Assembly (NCBI GenBank): GCA_958296115.1
Contig: OY282442.1
Location: 2,028,943-2,092,942 of the forward strand
DNA length: 64,000 bases
Direction of reading: 5' to 3'
From: an uncultured Dehalococcoidia bacterium
GTDB lineage: Bacteria; Chloroflexota; Dehalococcoidia; Lucifugimonadales; CAJWER01
This document shows positions 7,901 through 16,255 of this stretch, piece by piece. The notes under the pieces are model-generated. The model was not told the origin of the DNA. It saw only the letters and a list, made by a program, of their open reading frames with translations, and searched no databases. Position 1 is the stretch's first letter. The number at the start of each line of letters is the position of its first letter. The position numbers and the translations under genes are program-made.

Positions 7901-8615
7901 GCGTTGAATTGCCTTCACCCTGGGTCTCTCCCCGTTGGGGGAGGGTGATGAAGGCTGGGGCCTTGTTGGCGCCTTCGTCTATGTTCGTTTCGTCTCGGCC
8001 GGCTCCTTTGCGGGCTTATCGCCCTTGTCTCCTAGCCCTTTCCCCTAGGGGGAGGGGACGCAGGGCGGGGCGTTTGCCCTCACCCTGGCCCTTTCCCCCA
8101 TGAGGGAGAGGGTACTTGGCGGGTCTTGCGACCCGCGTCCTGTCTACTCCTGGTTTCTCCCGCTCTCGCGGGAGATGAGTTTGCCTTGCAAGGCAGTGAC
8201 TCCGGTACTTGCTTCGAGGATGCCGACGTCGATCGCCCGCCGACACTGGGGGTGCAGCCCCTCCTCTAACTTTCTCGGACGGCTGACGGGCCCTTGCGGG
8301 ACCGCCTGCGTTTCGCGCTTGGACCTTCCACCCGCCAAGGCGTCGGGCTGCGCTGGCTACGGTCCTCCCGTGTTACCGAGAGTCCGCACCTGGAACGGGG
8401 GAGGCACATTTGGCACTGCGTCCTCCTGTCGAGACGCCGGAACACAGAGCGACCTTCTCATACCGCGGGGGCCCCGTCCCAACAACAGCGGCGGCATGAA
8501 TGCCCAGATTTGGCAGAGGCGGCTCTGTGCCCGTTTGGAGTACGTCCCTTCGGGCCGTCTACCAGACTAGCACGGCTGTTCTCGCGGTGTCAAGGGGCAG
8601 TTTGGGGCAATTGGG
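7901..8615 (+). repeat. Dispersed repeat element, copy 1 (about 0.7 kb)
   Basis: This stretch is nearly identical to 34205-34962 (inverted) and to 63661-64000 (direct, cut by the window end). It begins with several short GC-rich palindromes (7915-7950, 8035-8060, 8080-8115). From about 8155 it has a 430 bp core that is almost unchanged between copies. On the minus strand the core starts with a promoter-like TTGACA (8593-8588), 18 bases and TAGTCT (8569-8564). No transposase, terminal inverted repeat or target duplication is evident. The flanks 7805-7900 carry the short units TGAATCAGGATT and GGCGGGACGCCTGCG, which recur at 8643-8700 and 63440-63590. No other gene is seen in 7747-8786. Confidence 0.85.
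8144..8416 (-). pseudogene. Repeat-borne reading frame interrupted by an amber codon (copy 1)
   Basis: Inside the repeat core an AGGAGG site precedes a GTG (8416) that opens a frame beginning VPNVPPPFQVRTL. After 19 codons a TAG (8359-8357) stops it. The same frame then stays open for about 71 codons, containing HPQCRRAIDVGILEAS and TGVTALQGKLISRE, and ends at 8144. The inverted copy at 34422 keeps the same start, the same TAG and nearly the same protein. The second part looks like real coding sequence. I do not recognise the family. It may be a relic of an element-encoded gene, or a small peptide plus an out-of-use tail. Confidence 0.35.
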
Positions 8616-8815
8616 GGGAAATTTTTGGGGTGAGGGGGAAGCAGGCGGGACGCCTGCGCTCCTTTCGAGGGAGAGGGGTCTGAATCAGGATTGCGGGATT
8701 GGTGGATTCTCAGGATTGGAAGGGAGAGGCACCCTCACCCTAACCCTCTCCCATCAAGGGAGAGGGGACAGGGCGGGACAGCGCCCTCACCCTAGCCCCT
8801 TCCCATCAAGGGAGG
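8616..8815. repeat. Cluster of short palindromic repeats
   Basis: Two tandem copies of the palindrome (8730-8777 and 8784-8813) and the units GCAGGCGGGACGCCTGCG (8643-8660) and TGAATCAGGATT (8681-8692) fill this stretch. The last palindrome runs into the 3' end of the DNA glycosylase gene and supplies its final codons and stop. Confidence 0.8.
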
Positions 8816-9683
8816 GGGACACGGCGTGCGGGGTTGGCTTTTTCGCTCCTCGGAGTCGGCGGTCGTGGAATAGGTAGTGGTTGGCGTAGCCGGCGTATTG
8901 TCCGAAGTAGGACATTGCCCATAGGCGCATGTTCTTGCGGTTGAGCTTCTTGCCGTCGAGGTACCATTCGTGGATGGCCTTGTCTATCCAGGTGTCCACG
9001 GGGAAGGCGGTTGGCTTGTCGAGTGAGCAGAGCATGACGCAGTTGGCGACCTTGTCGCCTACGCCGTCGAGCGAGGTGAGGGCTTGGAGGGTGGTTTCGT
9101 AGGGGGCATGGCGCAGGGCGAGGAGGTCTACCTCGCCGGCCGCTATCGCGCGGGCCGTGGATGCGACGTACTCGGCCCTGTATCCCAGTCCGAGGGCCCG
9201 TAGCGCGGCCGGGGCGCATTCGGCGAGCTCCGCGGGTGAGGGGAAGGCGTGTGCCCGGTGGCCGTTCCACTCGATGGGTCGGCCATATGCCTCGCATATA
9301 GAATTCACGTTCTTGGTGATGCGCGGGATGTTGGAGGCGGAGGAGCAGATGAACGAGACGAGGCACTCCCAGGGGTCCTGGCGCAGGACTCTCATGCCTC
9401 GGTATCGGGCTATGGAGGCGCGGAGTCGGTCGTCCACGGACATGGCTTCATAGACGCTCTCGACGTCCAGGTCGAGGCAGAGGTAGTCGCGGAGGGCGTG
9501 GGTGAGTGTCGGCTCGTCGTCAGGGCCGCCCTGGACCTCGAGTCCTCCCGGCGCGGCGCGTAGTCGGACGACGCTGCCCGCGAGCACGCCTTGGAACCAG
9601 CCGCTCTCTTCGCGCCAGCGGAACGCCTGGCCGCTGGAGAGGGTGCTGGACAGGTTGAACGGTCCTGTGTGCCCGATTATCAT
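8787..9683 (-). CDS. DNA-3-methyladenine / 8-oxoguanine DNA glycosylase family (HhH-GPD)
   Basis: The 298-residue protein has the two-domain plan of OGG1/AlkA enzymes: an N-terminal TBP-like domain with SSTLSSGQAFRW (13-23), then the helix-hairpin-helix LDGVGDKVANC with catalytic Lys211, and Asp230 in FPVDTW. A Lys and Asp pair in this arrangement fits a bifunctional 8-oxoguanine glycosylase/lyase acting on oxidised guanine opposite C. The start at 9683 gives an ATGA overlap with the DinG-like helicase stop; an ATG 12 bases earlier is possible. The last ten codons (SPSLDGKGLG) come from a palindromic repeat, so the original stop was probably lost or replaced. Co-transcription with the helicase suggests a shared repair role. 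Confidence 0.85.
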   Translation of the reverse strand: MIIGHTGPFNLSSTLSSGQAFRWREESGWFQGVLAGSVVRLRAAPGGLEVQGGPDDEPTLTHALRDYLCLDLDVESVYEAMSVDDRLRASIARYRGMRVLRQDPWECLVSFICSSASNIPRITKNVNSICEAYGRPIEWNGHRAHAFPSPAELAECAPAALRALGLGYRAEYVASTARAIAAGEVDLLALRHAPYETTLQALTSLDGVGDKVANCVMLCSLDKPTAFPVDTWIDKAIHEWYLDGKKLNRKNMRLWAMSYFGQYAGYANHYLFHDRRLRGAKKPTPHAVSPSLDGKGLG

Positions 9684-12484
9684 CGGCGCAGCCATCGGCG
9701 TATCTTGCCGGGTATCTGGTAGGCGGCGGGGGTTTCGATTGCGGCTGGGGGGAGCGAGTCGAGGAACATCTGGCCGTAGCGTCGGGATACTATTCGCCTG
9801 TCGAGGATGACGGCTACGCCGCGGTCTCGATTGGTGCGGATGAGCCTGCCGAAGCCTTGGCGGAGGCGTAGGATGGCCTGGGGGACGGAGTATTGCTCGA
9901 AGTCGTTTTCGTAGAGCTCGGACCGGGCCGAGAATACGGGGTCGGACGGGACCGAGAAGGGGAGTCGCGCGACGAGCAGCACCTGGAGGGCGTCGCCCGG
10001 GAGGTCGACGCCTTCCCAGAACGAGGAGGTTCCGAGCAGCACGGACGCGGGGTTTTCGACGAATCGGCGCACTATCTGGTTGGGAGTCCCGTCTATTCCC
10101 TGGGCGAGCGTCTCGATGCCGTGCGCCTGCAGGCTGGACTTGAGCGCCCTGGCCGCGCCCTGGAGGGCGGAGTGGGAGGTGAAGAGGGCCATGGTGGCTC
10201 CGCCGGCGGCGAGCGCGGCGTCCATAATAGCCTGTTCGACGGCTGCTCGGTAGTCCCAGGAGGTCGGCTCCGGCATATCGTTGGGGATGCATAGCAGGGC
10301 GGCGTTGGGGTAGTCGAAGGGTGAGCCGAGCAGCTTTTCGTCGGCGTCGGCGAAGCCCGTGCGCTCGACGAGGTGGTCGAAGCTGCCGTTGGCGCTGAGG
10401 GTTGCGGAGGTGAGGACGACGGAGCGGCGCTGGGAATAGACGAGTTTTTCGAGGAGGTCTCCGACGTGGAGGGGGGCCATGTTCAGGGCGAGTGCGTTGG
10501 AGCTGGCGGGGCGGCTGAGCCAGTAGACGCCGTTCTCGTCCGGGTGGGGGACGAACTCGCTGATCTGGCGTCTCAGGTCGCGCGCTTGGTCTCTGACGGA
10601 GCGCGTTTCCATGGCGATGGCTTCGTAGTCCAGGACGTCTGCGTCCTCGAGACCTTCCATAGAGGTATCGAGGGCGGATATGCCGGAGTCGAGCGCAGCG
10701 AGTGCGGTATCTGCGGCGTGCCATTCTATCTCTGCGTCGGACCAGGCGGGCTGGCTTCGGGCGGCGAGTGTCAGGCGCCTCTGTTGTCCGAACTTCGACT
10801 CGGCGCCCGAGGGCGGGCCGAGTATCCCGTCCAGGATGGTGAAGAGCTTTGCGATGGACTCGCGGAGGGTGGGCAGGATCTGGAGGATTTTTTGGGCGGC
10901 CTCGTCGAGGGAGTCTCTGCGGGTCTGCGCCGCGGAGGATGCGCGGATGCCGAGGGCGGCGCGGTTAAGGATGCCGCGGTCGCCGGCGAGCAGGTCCAGT
11001 AGGTCGTCTATGGACTCGCGGGTGATTTCGAATCCCAGGTGGTCGGTGGCGACGCCTTCCAGCCGCTGCGCCTCGTCTATTATCAGGACGTCGTGTTCTG
11101 GGATGACGGCTCCGCCGGTCACGAGGTCGGTTATGAGCAGCGCGTGGTTGACGATGACGAGGTGGGCGGCGGCGGCGCGGTCTCTGGCGGCGCGTAGGAA
11201 GCAGACGCCGTTGACGCCGGAGCAGTCGAAGGCGCGTTGCGCGGAGAGGCGGTTCCAGGGCGCGCGCATGGGTCCGCTGCCCAAGTTGAGCTCGTTCCTG
11301 TCGCCCGTGGATGTGGCTTGCATCCAGACGAGGAGCTTGGAGAGCATCCGGGCGTCGTCGAGCGAGATTGAATCGCTGGACCTGAGATGGGACCAGCGAT
11401 TCAGGCAGAGGTAGTTGCTCCTGCCCTTGAGGACGCGGTACTGGAAGTCCTCGACGGGGACGCCGTCTATTCCCTGGAGGGCTGCGACGAGGGCTGGGAC
11501 GTCCTTGTCGAGCAGCTGCTCCTGGAGGTTGATGGTGTTGGTGGAGACGACCACTCGGACGTTGTTCTTGAGGGCGTAGAGCGCGGCGGGGAGCAGGTAG
11601 GCCATTGATTTTCCGACGCCGGTGCCTGCCTCCACTACGAGGCGCTTGCCGTGGTTGACGGCGTGGGTTACGGCCTCTGCCATGGCGGCCTGTTCGGGGC
11701 GCTCTTCGAAGCCGTCCATGGCGCGGGACATTGGGCCGCCAGCGCCGAGTATCTTCCTGACGAGGTTGACTTCGATAGGCTGCGGCGTGTCGTTTGGGCG
11801 TAGGGCGCGCTGCCGCTTGAGGCGATTGCGGATAGCCGACACGTCTATGCCTGTTACGCTGGCCTGGGCGCGGCTTTGGAGGTCGGGGCCGGGGGCGTGC
11901 GGAGTGACGGGGTGGGAGAGGCGATGGGATTCGAGGCGGCGCAGTAGGTAGGATAGTATCGAGGATGAGCGGGCAGCGAGGCGCCGCATCTCGGCGAGGG
12001 TGTACTCGTCGAGGTCTTCGGAGATTTCGAGCAGCCTGTGGAAGACTCGGCTGGCGCTCTTTGCGTCGGCCAGGGCCCTATGGGGCTGGTCGTGGGATAC
12101 GCCGAGCGAATCGGCGAGCTTGTCCAGGGAGTACCGCGCGGAGGGTATCAGCACGCGGGCGAGCTCGAGGGAGTCGGTCCTGGGGTTGGTGAACGTTACG
12201 CCCTTCGCGGCGAGGAACTGGAGGTCGAAGTCGAGGTTGTGCCCGACGATGGGGAGGCTGCCGACGAACTCGGTCAAGGGGCCGGCAAGCCTGGAGAAGG
12301 TAGGGGCGGCGTCCACCTCGGATTGCAGGATGCCGGTGTGCCTCCTGATGAAGGCGTCGAGCTTTCGATGGGGGTTGACCAGCGAGTGGAAGGTGTCGAT
12401 GGTATCCGCGCCGCGGAACCTGACGGCTCCGACCTCGATTATCTCGTCCGCCTGGGGCGAGAGGCCGGTCGTCTCGACGTCCAA
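9680..12484 (-). CDS. dinG: DnaQ-like exonuclease fused to DinG-type helicase
   Basis: The roughly 934-residue protein joins an N-terminal DEDDh exonuclease (DVETTG at the start, GHNLDFDLQFL near 80, HRALADAK near 133) to an XPD/DinG-type superfamily 2 helicase. The helicase part has Walker A AGTGVGKS near 290, the DEAQ box in VLIIDEAQRL near 475, and late GTSSFWEGVDLPGD and RQGFGRLIR motifs. Cysteines in YLCLNR, FDCSG and GVCF could hold part of an Fe-S cluster. Such fusions occur in Firmicutes and Chloroflexota and act in DNA repair or unwinding of R-loops. The start is unsure: 12484 is a TTG that cuts into the first beta strand. The frame stays open upstream through PLEDEWVAL with no ATG or GTG, so a CTG or other rare start near 12510 is possible. 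Confidence 0.88.
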   Translation of the reverse strand: MDVETTGLSPQADEIIEVGAVRFRGADTIDTFHSLVNPHRKLDAFIRRHTGILQSEVDAAPTFSRLAGPLTEFVGSLPIVGHNLDFDLQFLAAKGVTFTNPRTDSLELARVLIPSARYSLDKLADSLGVSHDQPHRALADAKSASRVFHRLLEISEDLDEYTLAEMRRLAARSSSILSYLLRRLESHRLSHPVTPHAPGPDLQSRAQASVTGIDVSAIRNRLKRQRALRPNDTPQPIEVNLVRKILGAGGPMSRAMDGFEERPEQAAMAEAVTHAVNHGKRLVVEAGTGVGKSMAYLLPAALYALKNNVRVVVSTNTINLQEQLLDKDVPALVAALQGIDGVPVEDFQYRVLKGRSNYLCLNRWSHLRSSDSISLDDARMLSKLLVWMQATSTGDRNELNLGSGPMRAPWNRLSAQRAFDCSGVNGVCFLRAARDRAAAAHLVIVNHALLITDLVTGGAVIPEHDVLIIDEAQRLEGVATDHLGFEITRESIDDLLDLLAGDRGILNRAALGIRASSAAQTRRDSLDEAAQKILQILPTLRESIAKLFTILDGILGPPSGAESKFGQQRRLTLAARSQPAWSDAEIEWHAADTALAALDSGISALDTSMEGLEDADVLDYEAIAMETRSVRDQARDLRRQISEFVPHPDENGVYWLSRPASSNALALNMAPLHVGDLLEKLVYSQRRSVVLTSATLSANGSFDHLVERTGFADADEKLLGSPFDYPNAALLCIPNDMPEPTSWDYRAAVEQAIMDAALAAGGATMALFTSHSALQGAARALKSSLQAHGIETLAQGIDGTPNQIVRRFVENPASVLLGTSSFWEGVDLPGDALQVLLVARLPFSVPSDPVFSARSELYENDFEQYSVPQAILRLRQGFGRLIRTNRDRGVAVILDRRIVSRRYGQMFLDSLPPAAIETPAAYQIPGKIRRWLRR

Positions 12485-12737
12485 GGCGACCCATTCATCT
12501 TCCAGCGGGTGGATGGATGCTTCGAAGAGGGGGGATGGGGTCTGGGATTCGTATGCTGCTATTGGTGTATTCCTTCGTTGGGTAGAATCGGAGATGGGAT
12601 ACTATGATAAGGCAATGTGCGAGGGCGGCGCCAATCCTGGCCGGGCGTGGATGTAGTATCCTAAGGCGGCGTTGAGCTGGCTCGGAGGGGTCGCTGACGC
12701 AGCGTAGACGCTGGCAAGGGTGTTCGAAGCTAGGGGT
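12485..12737. other. Intergenic region upstream of the DinG-like gene
   Basis: This is the first part of a 448 bp gap between divergent genes. Its beginning probably encodes the missing N-terminus of the helicase. A TATCAT-like -10 on the minus strand near 12605 could serve it. The stretch 12670-12730 has small imperfect hairpins but no recognisable RNA gene. Confidence 0.4.
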
Positions 12738-12817
12738 GGTTCAATGTGGTTTGGCGTCCTGAGTCACCCTCACCCTAAACCCTCTCCCGTCAAGGGAGAG
12801 GGGATAAGGCGGGACTG
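12738..12817 (+). repeat. Extended palindromic repeat, copy A
   Basis: An 80 bp unit begins GGTTCAATGTGGTTTGGCGT, continues TCACCCTCACCC and ends in the common palindrome with GATAAGGCGGGACTG. The same extended unit occurs at 13854-13916 (same strand) and 48170-48236 (opposite strand). The two nearby copies flank the aminotransferase gene directly. Confidence 0.8.
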
Positions 12818-12932
12818 CCTACCCGTCATGGACGGAGCACTAGGGGGTGGAGATAGAGGGTGAGCGTGTTGGCTCCGCTTCGCGCCATCCGCGGACGCTG
12901 TCGGGAAGAGAGGCTTGCCTAGGAGCAGGAGA

Positions 12933-13841
12933 ATGAGCATGGACCGCGAGCGAGTGGCATACGTGAATGGCGAGATAGCGCCGGAGAGCGAGGCGAAGGT
13001 CTCCATCGGCGACGCGGGATTCTTGTACGGGGACGCGGTGTTCGACACGACGCGCAGCTTCGGACACCGTATATTCAGGCTGGAGCAGCACATCGACAGG
13101 CTCTACGACTCGCTCAAGTACATGCGGATCGATCCAGGCATGAGCGAGCGGGAGCTGGCGGGGCTAACCGTCGAGGTCTTCGAGGCGAACCGGGGGCTGC
13201 TCGGCGATGACGACGACTACTGGATCACGCAGCGGTTCACCAGGGGAGTGCGGGGCGACGAGGGCGGCAGGCCCACGGTGATAGTCGAGTGCTACCCGCT
13301 GCCGTTCGAGGAGCGTGCCCGCTTCTACCGCGACGGCCTGGCCGTCGCAACGCCATCCATAAGGCGAACTCCTCCACAGTCGATGAGCCCGCGCGCAAAG
13401 ATGCACAACTACGTCAACATGATACAGGCGGAGCTGGAGGTGAAGGGGCAGAACCCGGACGCCTGGGCGATCATGCTGGACGTCAACGGGAACCTGTGCG
13501 AGGGGCAGGGCAGCAACATCTTCCTCGTGAAGGACGGGGCGCTGTTCACGCCGAAGGAGCAGTACGTCTTGGCCGGCATCAGCCGCGCCGTGGTCATCGA
13601 GCTGGCCCAGGAGGTCGGCATCGAGGTACACGAGACCGACGTCGACCTGTACGACGCCTACACGGCCGACGAGGCTTTCGTGACCTCGACCAGCTTCTGC
13701 ATCTGCCAGATCTCCACCGTGAACGGCGCAGTCGTAGGCGACGGCGCGGTCCCTGGCCCGCTGACCGACCGCCTCCAGAAGGCGTACAGCGGCTTGGTGG
13801 GGATAGACATAGTGGGGCAGTACCTGTCGCGGCTGGGCTAA
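12933..13841 (+). CDS. Class IV PLP-dependent aminotransferase (branched-chain / D-amino acid type)
   Basis: The 302-residue protein has the fold-IV aminotransferase marks: DAGFLYGDAVFDTTR (about 24-38), the PLP lysine in SPRAKMHNYVN (about 155), LCEGQGSNIFLV (about 190), with the Glu that binds the pyridine nitrogen, and TSTSFCI near the end. It moves amino groups between amino acids and 2-oxo acids. Branched-chain aminotransferase (IlvE), D-alanine aminotransferase and aminodeoxychorismate lyase share the fold and cannot be separated safely here. Tandem AGGAG sites serve ATGs at 12933 and 12939; the first is used. The gene is monocistronic between two copies of the same extended repeat. Confidence 0.85.
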   Translation: MSMDRERVAYVNGEIAPESEAKVSIGDAGFLYGDAVFDTTRSFGHRIFRLEQHIDRLYDSLKYMRIDPGMSERELAGLTVEVFEANRGLLGDDDDYWITQRFTRGVRGDEGGRPTVIVECYPLPFEERARFYRDGLAVATPSIRRTPPQSMSPRAKMHNYVNMIQAELEVKGQNPDAWAIMLDVNGNLCEGQGSNIFLVKDGALFTPKEQYVLAGISRAVVIELAQEVGIEVHETDVDLYDAYTADEAFVTSTSFCICQISTVNGAVVGDGAVPGPLTDRLQKAYSGLVGIDIVGQYLSRLG

Positions 13842-13853
13842 ACACCTACTACT

Positions 13854-13916
13854 GGTTCAATGTAGTATTGGCATCCTGAATCACCCTCACCCTTGACGGG
13901 AGAGGGGATAAGGCGG
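13854..13916 (+). repeat. Extended palindromic repeat, copy B
   Basis: It begins GGTTCAATGTAGTATTGGCA and continues through TCACCCTCACCC to GATAAGGCGG. The half GGAGAGGGT of the palindrome is shortened, so the hairpin is incomplete. It starts 12 bp after the aminotransferase stop. Confidence 0.75.
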
Positions 13917-13935
13917 CCCAAAGACGCAGCGCTGG

Positions 13936-13965
13936 TTGACACCTCCGGAATCTCGGCGCTAGATT
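13936..13965 (+). promoter_or_regulatory. Probable promoter of hrcA
   Basis: TTGACA (13936-13941), 18 bases and TAGATT (13960-13965) lie about 70 bp before hrcA. No CIRCE inverted repeat (TTAGCACTC with its partner) is found here, so HrcA autoregulation through a standard CIRCE is not supported at this site. Confidence 0.6.
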
Positions 13966-14037
13966 CATCGTATATACTGGTATGGGGCGGACTCGGCGTG
14001 CACATGGTCGAGCAGTCCCGGACAGCGCGGGTTAGAG

Positions 14038-15060
14038 ATGCTTACCGAGCGAGCGACCAACATCCTCAATCTCATAGTCGACGACTACATCAGCAGGGGA
14101 GCGCCTATCTCATCCCACACGCTGGCGCGGACCCATGCGCTGGGCGTGAGCTCGGCCACCATCAGGAACGAGGTGGCGGGCTTGGAGCAGGACGGGTACA
14201 TCACGCGGCCCCATACGTCGGCGGGCAGCATACCCTCTGACAAGGGTTACAGGGCATACGTGGAGGCGGTTGGGGCCGGCACTCGCAGGGCTCCGCTCTC
14301 GGCGCGCAGGTCCATGCGGGACCGATTCGTCGAGGTGGAGCGTGACATAGACGAGTGGACGGAGGTGGCCGCCGCCATCCTCTCGGGGCTCGTGGACAGC
14401 GTGGCAATCGTGACGTTCCCCAGGGCCCCGGAATCGCGGGTCCGGCAGGTTCGGCTCGTGCGTCTGCAGGACCTGCTGACACTGTTGATAGTCGTGCTGA
14501 ACCAGGCCAAGCTCAGGCGGCACCTCATCCCGCTCGACGAGCCGCTGGACGATGGGGTATTGGAAGGCTCCGCGAACCGGGTTACGGAATTCGTTCGGGG
14601 CCGCACGTGGGACCAGATTGATCCGGACGGCGCGGAGCTCTCGCCGCTGGAGGAGGAGCTCGTCGACGCGACCGCCGCCATCCTGCGCGAGGAAGACCGC
14701 GCGGACAGGGCGGACCACTACATGGACGGGCTCAGGAACCTATTCGCCCAGCAGGAATTCGCGGACAAGGAGACGCTGACCGGCTTCGTCGGAGGCGTGG
14801 AGGACGGGAGCCTTGCGCAGGCGATACTCGATCAGGCGCCCGATTCCGCGGTGGTCAAGGTCGTCATTGGGCGCGAGAACAGGGATGACCTGTTGCAGCC
14901 CATGGGCGTCGTCATGAGCGGATACGGCGTTCCCGGTCGCATGGCGGGCGTGATTGCCGCCGTAGGCCCCGTGAGGATGCACTACAAGAAGGCCATAGCG
15001 AACGTGGACTTGATGGCAGACGTTATGGGCGAGCTGGTTGGAGGTGTGAGCGGCAACTGA
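14038..15060 (+). CDS. hrcA: Heat-inducible transcription repressor HrcA
   Basis: The 340-residue protein has an N-terminal winged helix with the HrcA hallmark VSSATIRNEVAGLEQDG (about 39-55) and the loop ITRPHTSAGSIPSDKGYR. A GAF-like domain and a dimerisation domain follow, and a late block reads VGGVEDGSLAQAI where many homologues have IGEEN. HrcA represses chaperone genes through CIRCE operators and is stabilised by GroE. It heads an hrcA-dnaJ-prmA unit that lacks grpE and dnaK, which usually lie between hrcA and dnaJ. The ATG at 14038 has only a weak TTAGAG ribosome site. Confidence 0.94.
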   Translation: MLTERATNILNLIVDDYISRGAPISSHTLARTHALGVSSATIRNEVAGLEQDGYITRPHTSAGSIPSDKGYRAYVEAVGAGTRRAPLSARRSMRDRFVEVERDIDEWTEVAAAILSGLVDSVAIVTFPRAPESRVRQVRLVRLQDLLTLLIVVLNQAKLRRHLIPLDEPLDDGVLEGSANRVTEFVRGRTWDQIDPDGAELSPLEEELVDATAAILREEDRADRADHYMDGLRNLFAQQEFADKETLTGFVGGVEDGSLAQAILDQAPDSAVVKVVIGRENRDDLLQPMGVVMSGYGVPGRMAGVIAAVGPVRMHYKKAIANVDLMADVMGELVGGVSGN

Positions 15061-15096
15061 CGCGGGGACAGCCGACCCGCGGACAGCCGTCTTCCG

Positions 15097-16239
15097 ATGA
15101 CTACTCAAAAACGAGACTACTACGACGTGCTGGGGGTATCCCAAAGCGCCTCGGACGAAGAGATCCGGAAGGCGTTCAGGAAGCTTGCGCTCGAATATCA
15201 CCCGGATAGGAACAAGAGTCCAGACGCCGGGGAGCGCTTCAAGGAGGTCAACGAAGCCTACCAGGTTCTGACCGACTCCGAAAAGCGGGCGAGGTACGAC
15301 CGACTCGGCCACGCGGGCGTGAACGTGAATGGGGGGGCCGGCTTCGAGGGCTTCGAGAACTTCGGCGGGTTCGGGGACATATTCGAGGCATTCTTCGGCG
15401 GGAGCGCCTCGGCCCGGTCCCGCTCGTCGGCGCGCCGGGGCGCAGACATTCGACACACTCTGACCGTCAGCTTCGAGGAGGCGGCCTTCGGCGTCGAGAA
15501 GGAGTTCGACATCAGGCGCACGGAGGTCTGCGGCCGATGCCGGGGGTCCCGGAGCGAGCCGGACAGCAGGCCCGTCACGTGTCTGAATTGCGGCGGGTCC
15601 GGGGAGGTGCGCCGCGCTACGCAGAGCATATTCGGCCAGTTCATGCAGGTCTCGACCTGCGGCCGATGCAGAGGCGAGGGACAGGTGGTGTCCGATCCCT
15701 GTACACAGTGCAACGGGAACGGGACCGAGGTACGCAGGCGCAAGATAGCGGCTTCCGTGCCCGCCGGGATCGAGACTGGCACGCAGATCAGGCATTCGGG
15801 CGCGGGCGAATCCGGGACAAGCGGGGGCGGGCCGGGCGATCTCTACGTCGCCGTGCGCGTCAAGAGCCACCCACTGTTCCAAAGGAGCGGCAACGACGTC
15901 GTAAGCTCCCGGCATCTCAATATCGCCGAGGCCGCTATCGGCGCGGTGGTGAGCGTGCCGACCCTCGACGGCGAGGTCGACCTGACGGTTCCCGCGGGCA
16001 CGCAGACGGGCGACTCGCTGATGTTGGCGGGGAGGGGGATACCGCATCTCGGCAACGAGAAGCGGCGCGGCGACCACCTGGTTACCATGATAGTGGATGT
16101 TCCACGCTCTCTCACCGACCGCCAGCGCGAACTCATCGAGGAGTTGGCTGAAAGCCTGGGCAGCAGTCCGGACGGCTCCGGCAAGACGGACAAGAGCTGG
16201 TTCGACAGGTTCAAGGACTCTCTGGGCGGGTCGGAGTGA
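15097..16239 (+). CDS. dnaJ: Chaperone DnaJ (type I Hsp40)
   Basis: The 380-residue protein has a J domain with HPD (about 35-37), a Gly/Phe-rich linker (about 75-100), a zinc domain with four CxxC repeats (CGRC, CLNC, CGRC, CTQC, about 145-215) and the C-terminal peptide-binding domains. It delivers unfolded proteins to DnaK and stimulates its ATPase. The first zinc repeat reads CGRCRGSR, so its second conserved glycine is replaced by Arg; the others are standard. The gene lies 36 bp after hrcA and 16 bp before prmA. Full-length and intact. Confidence 0.96.
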   Translation: MTTQKRDYYDVLGVSQSASDEEIRKAFRKLALEYHPDRNKSPDAGERFKEVNEAYQVLTDSEKRARYDRLGHAGVNVNGGAGFEGFENFGGFGDIFEAFFGGSASARSRSSARRGADIRHTLTVSFEEAAFGVEKEFDIRRTEVCGRCRGSRSEPDSRPVTCLNCGGSGEVRRATQSIFGQFMQVSTCGRCRGEGQVVSDPCTQCNGNGTEVRRRKIAASVPAGIETGTQIRHSGAGESGTSGGGPGDLYVAVRVKSHPLFQRSGNDVVSSRHLNIAEAAIGAVVSVPTLDGEVDLTVPAGTQTGDSLMLAGRGIPHLGNEKRRGDHLVTMIVDVPRSLTDRQRELIEELAESLGSSPDGSGKTDKSWFDRFKDSLGGSE

Positions 16240-16255
16240 GGCCCGCCGCTTCCCC

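Noticed and set aside
12640-12740. Possible tRNA or structured RNA upstream of the aminotransferase
   Set aside because: Small hairpins exist but no cloverleaf, T loop or known RNA motif can be built.
13917-14037. CIRCE operator before hrcA
   Set aside because: No TTAGCACTC inverted repeat is found at the promoter or leader.
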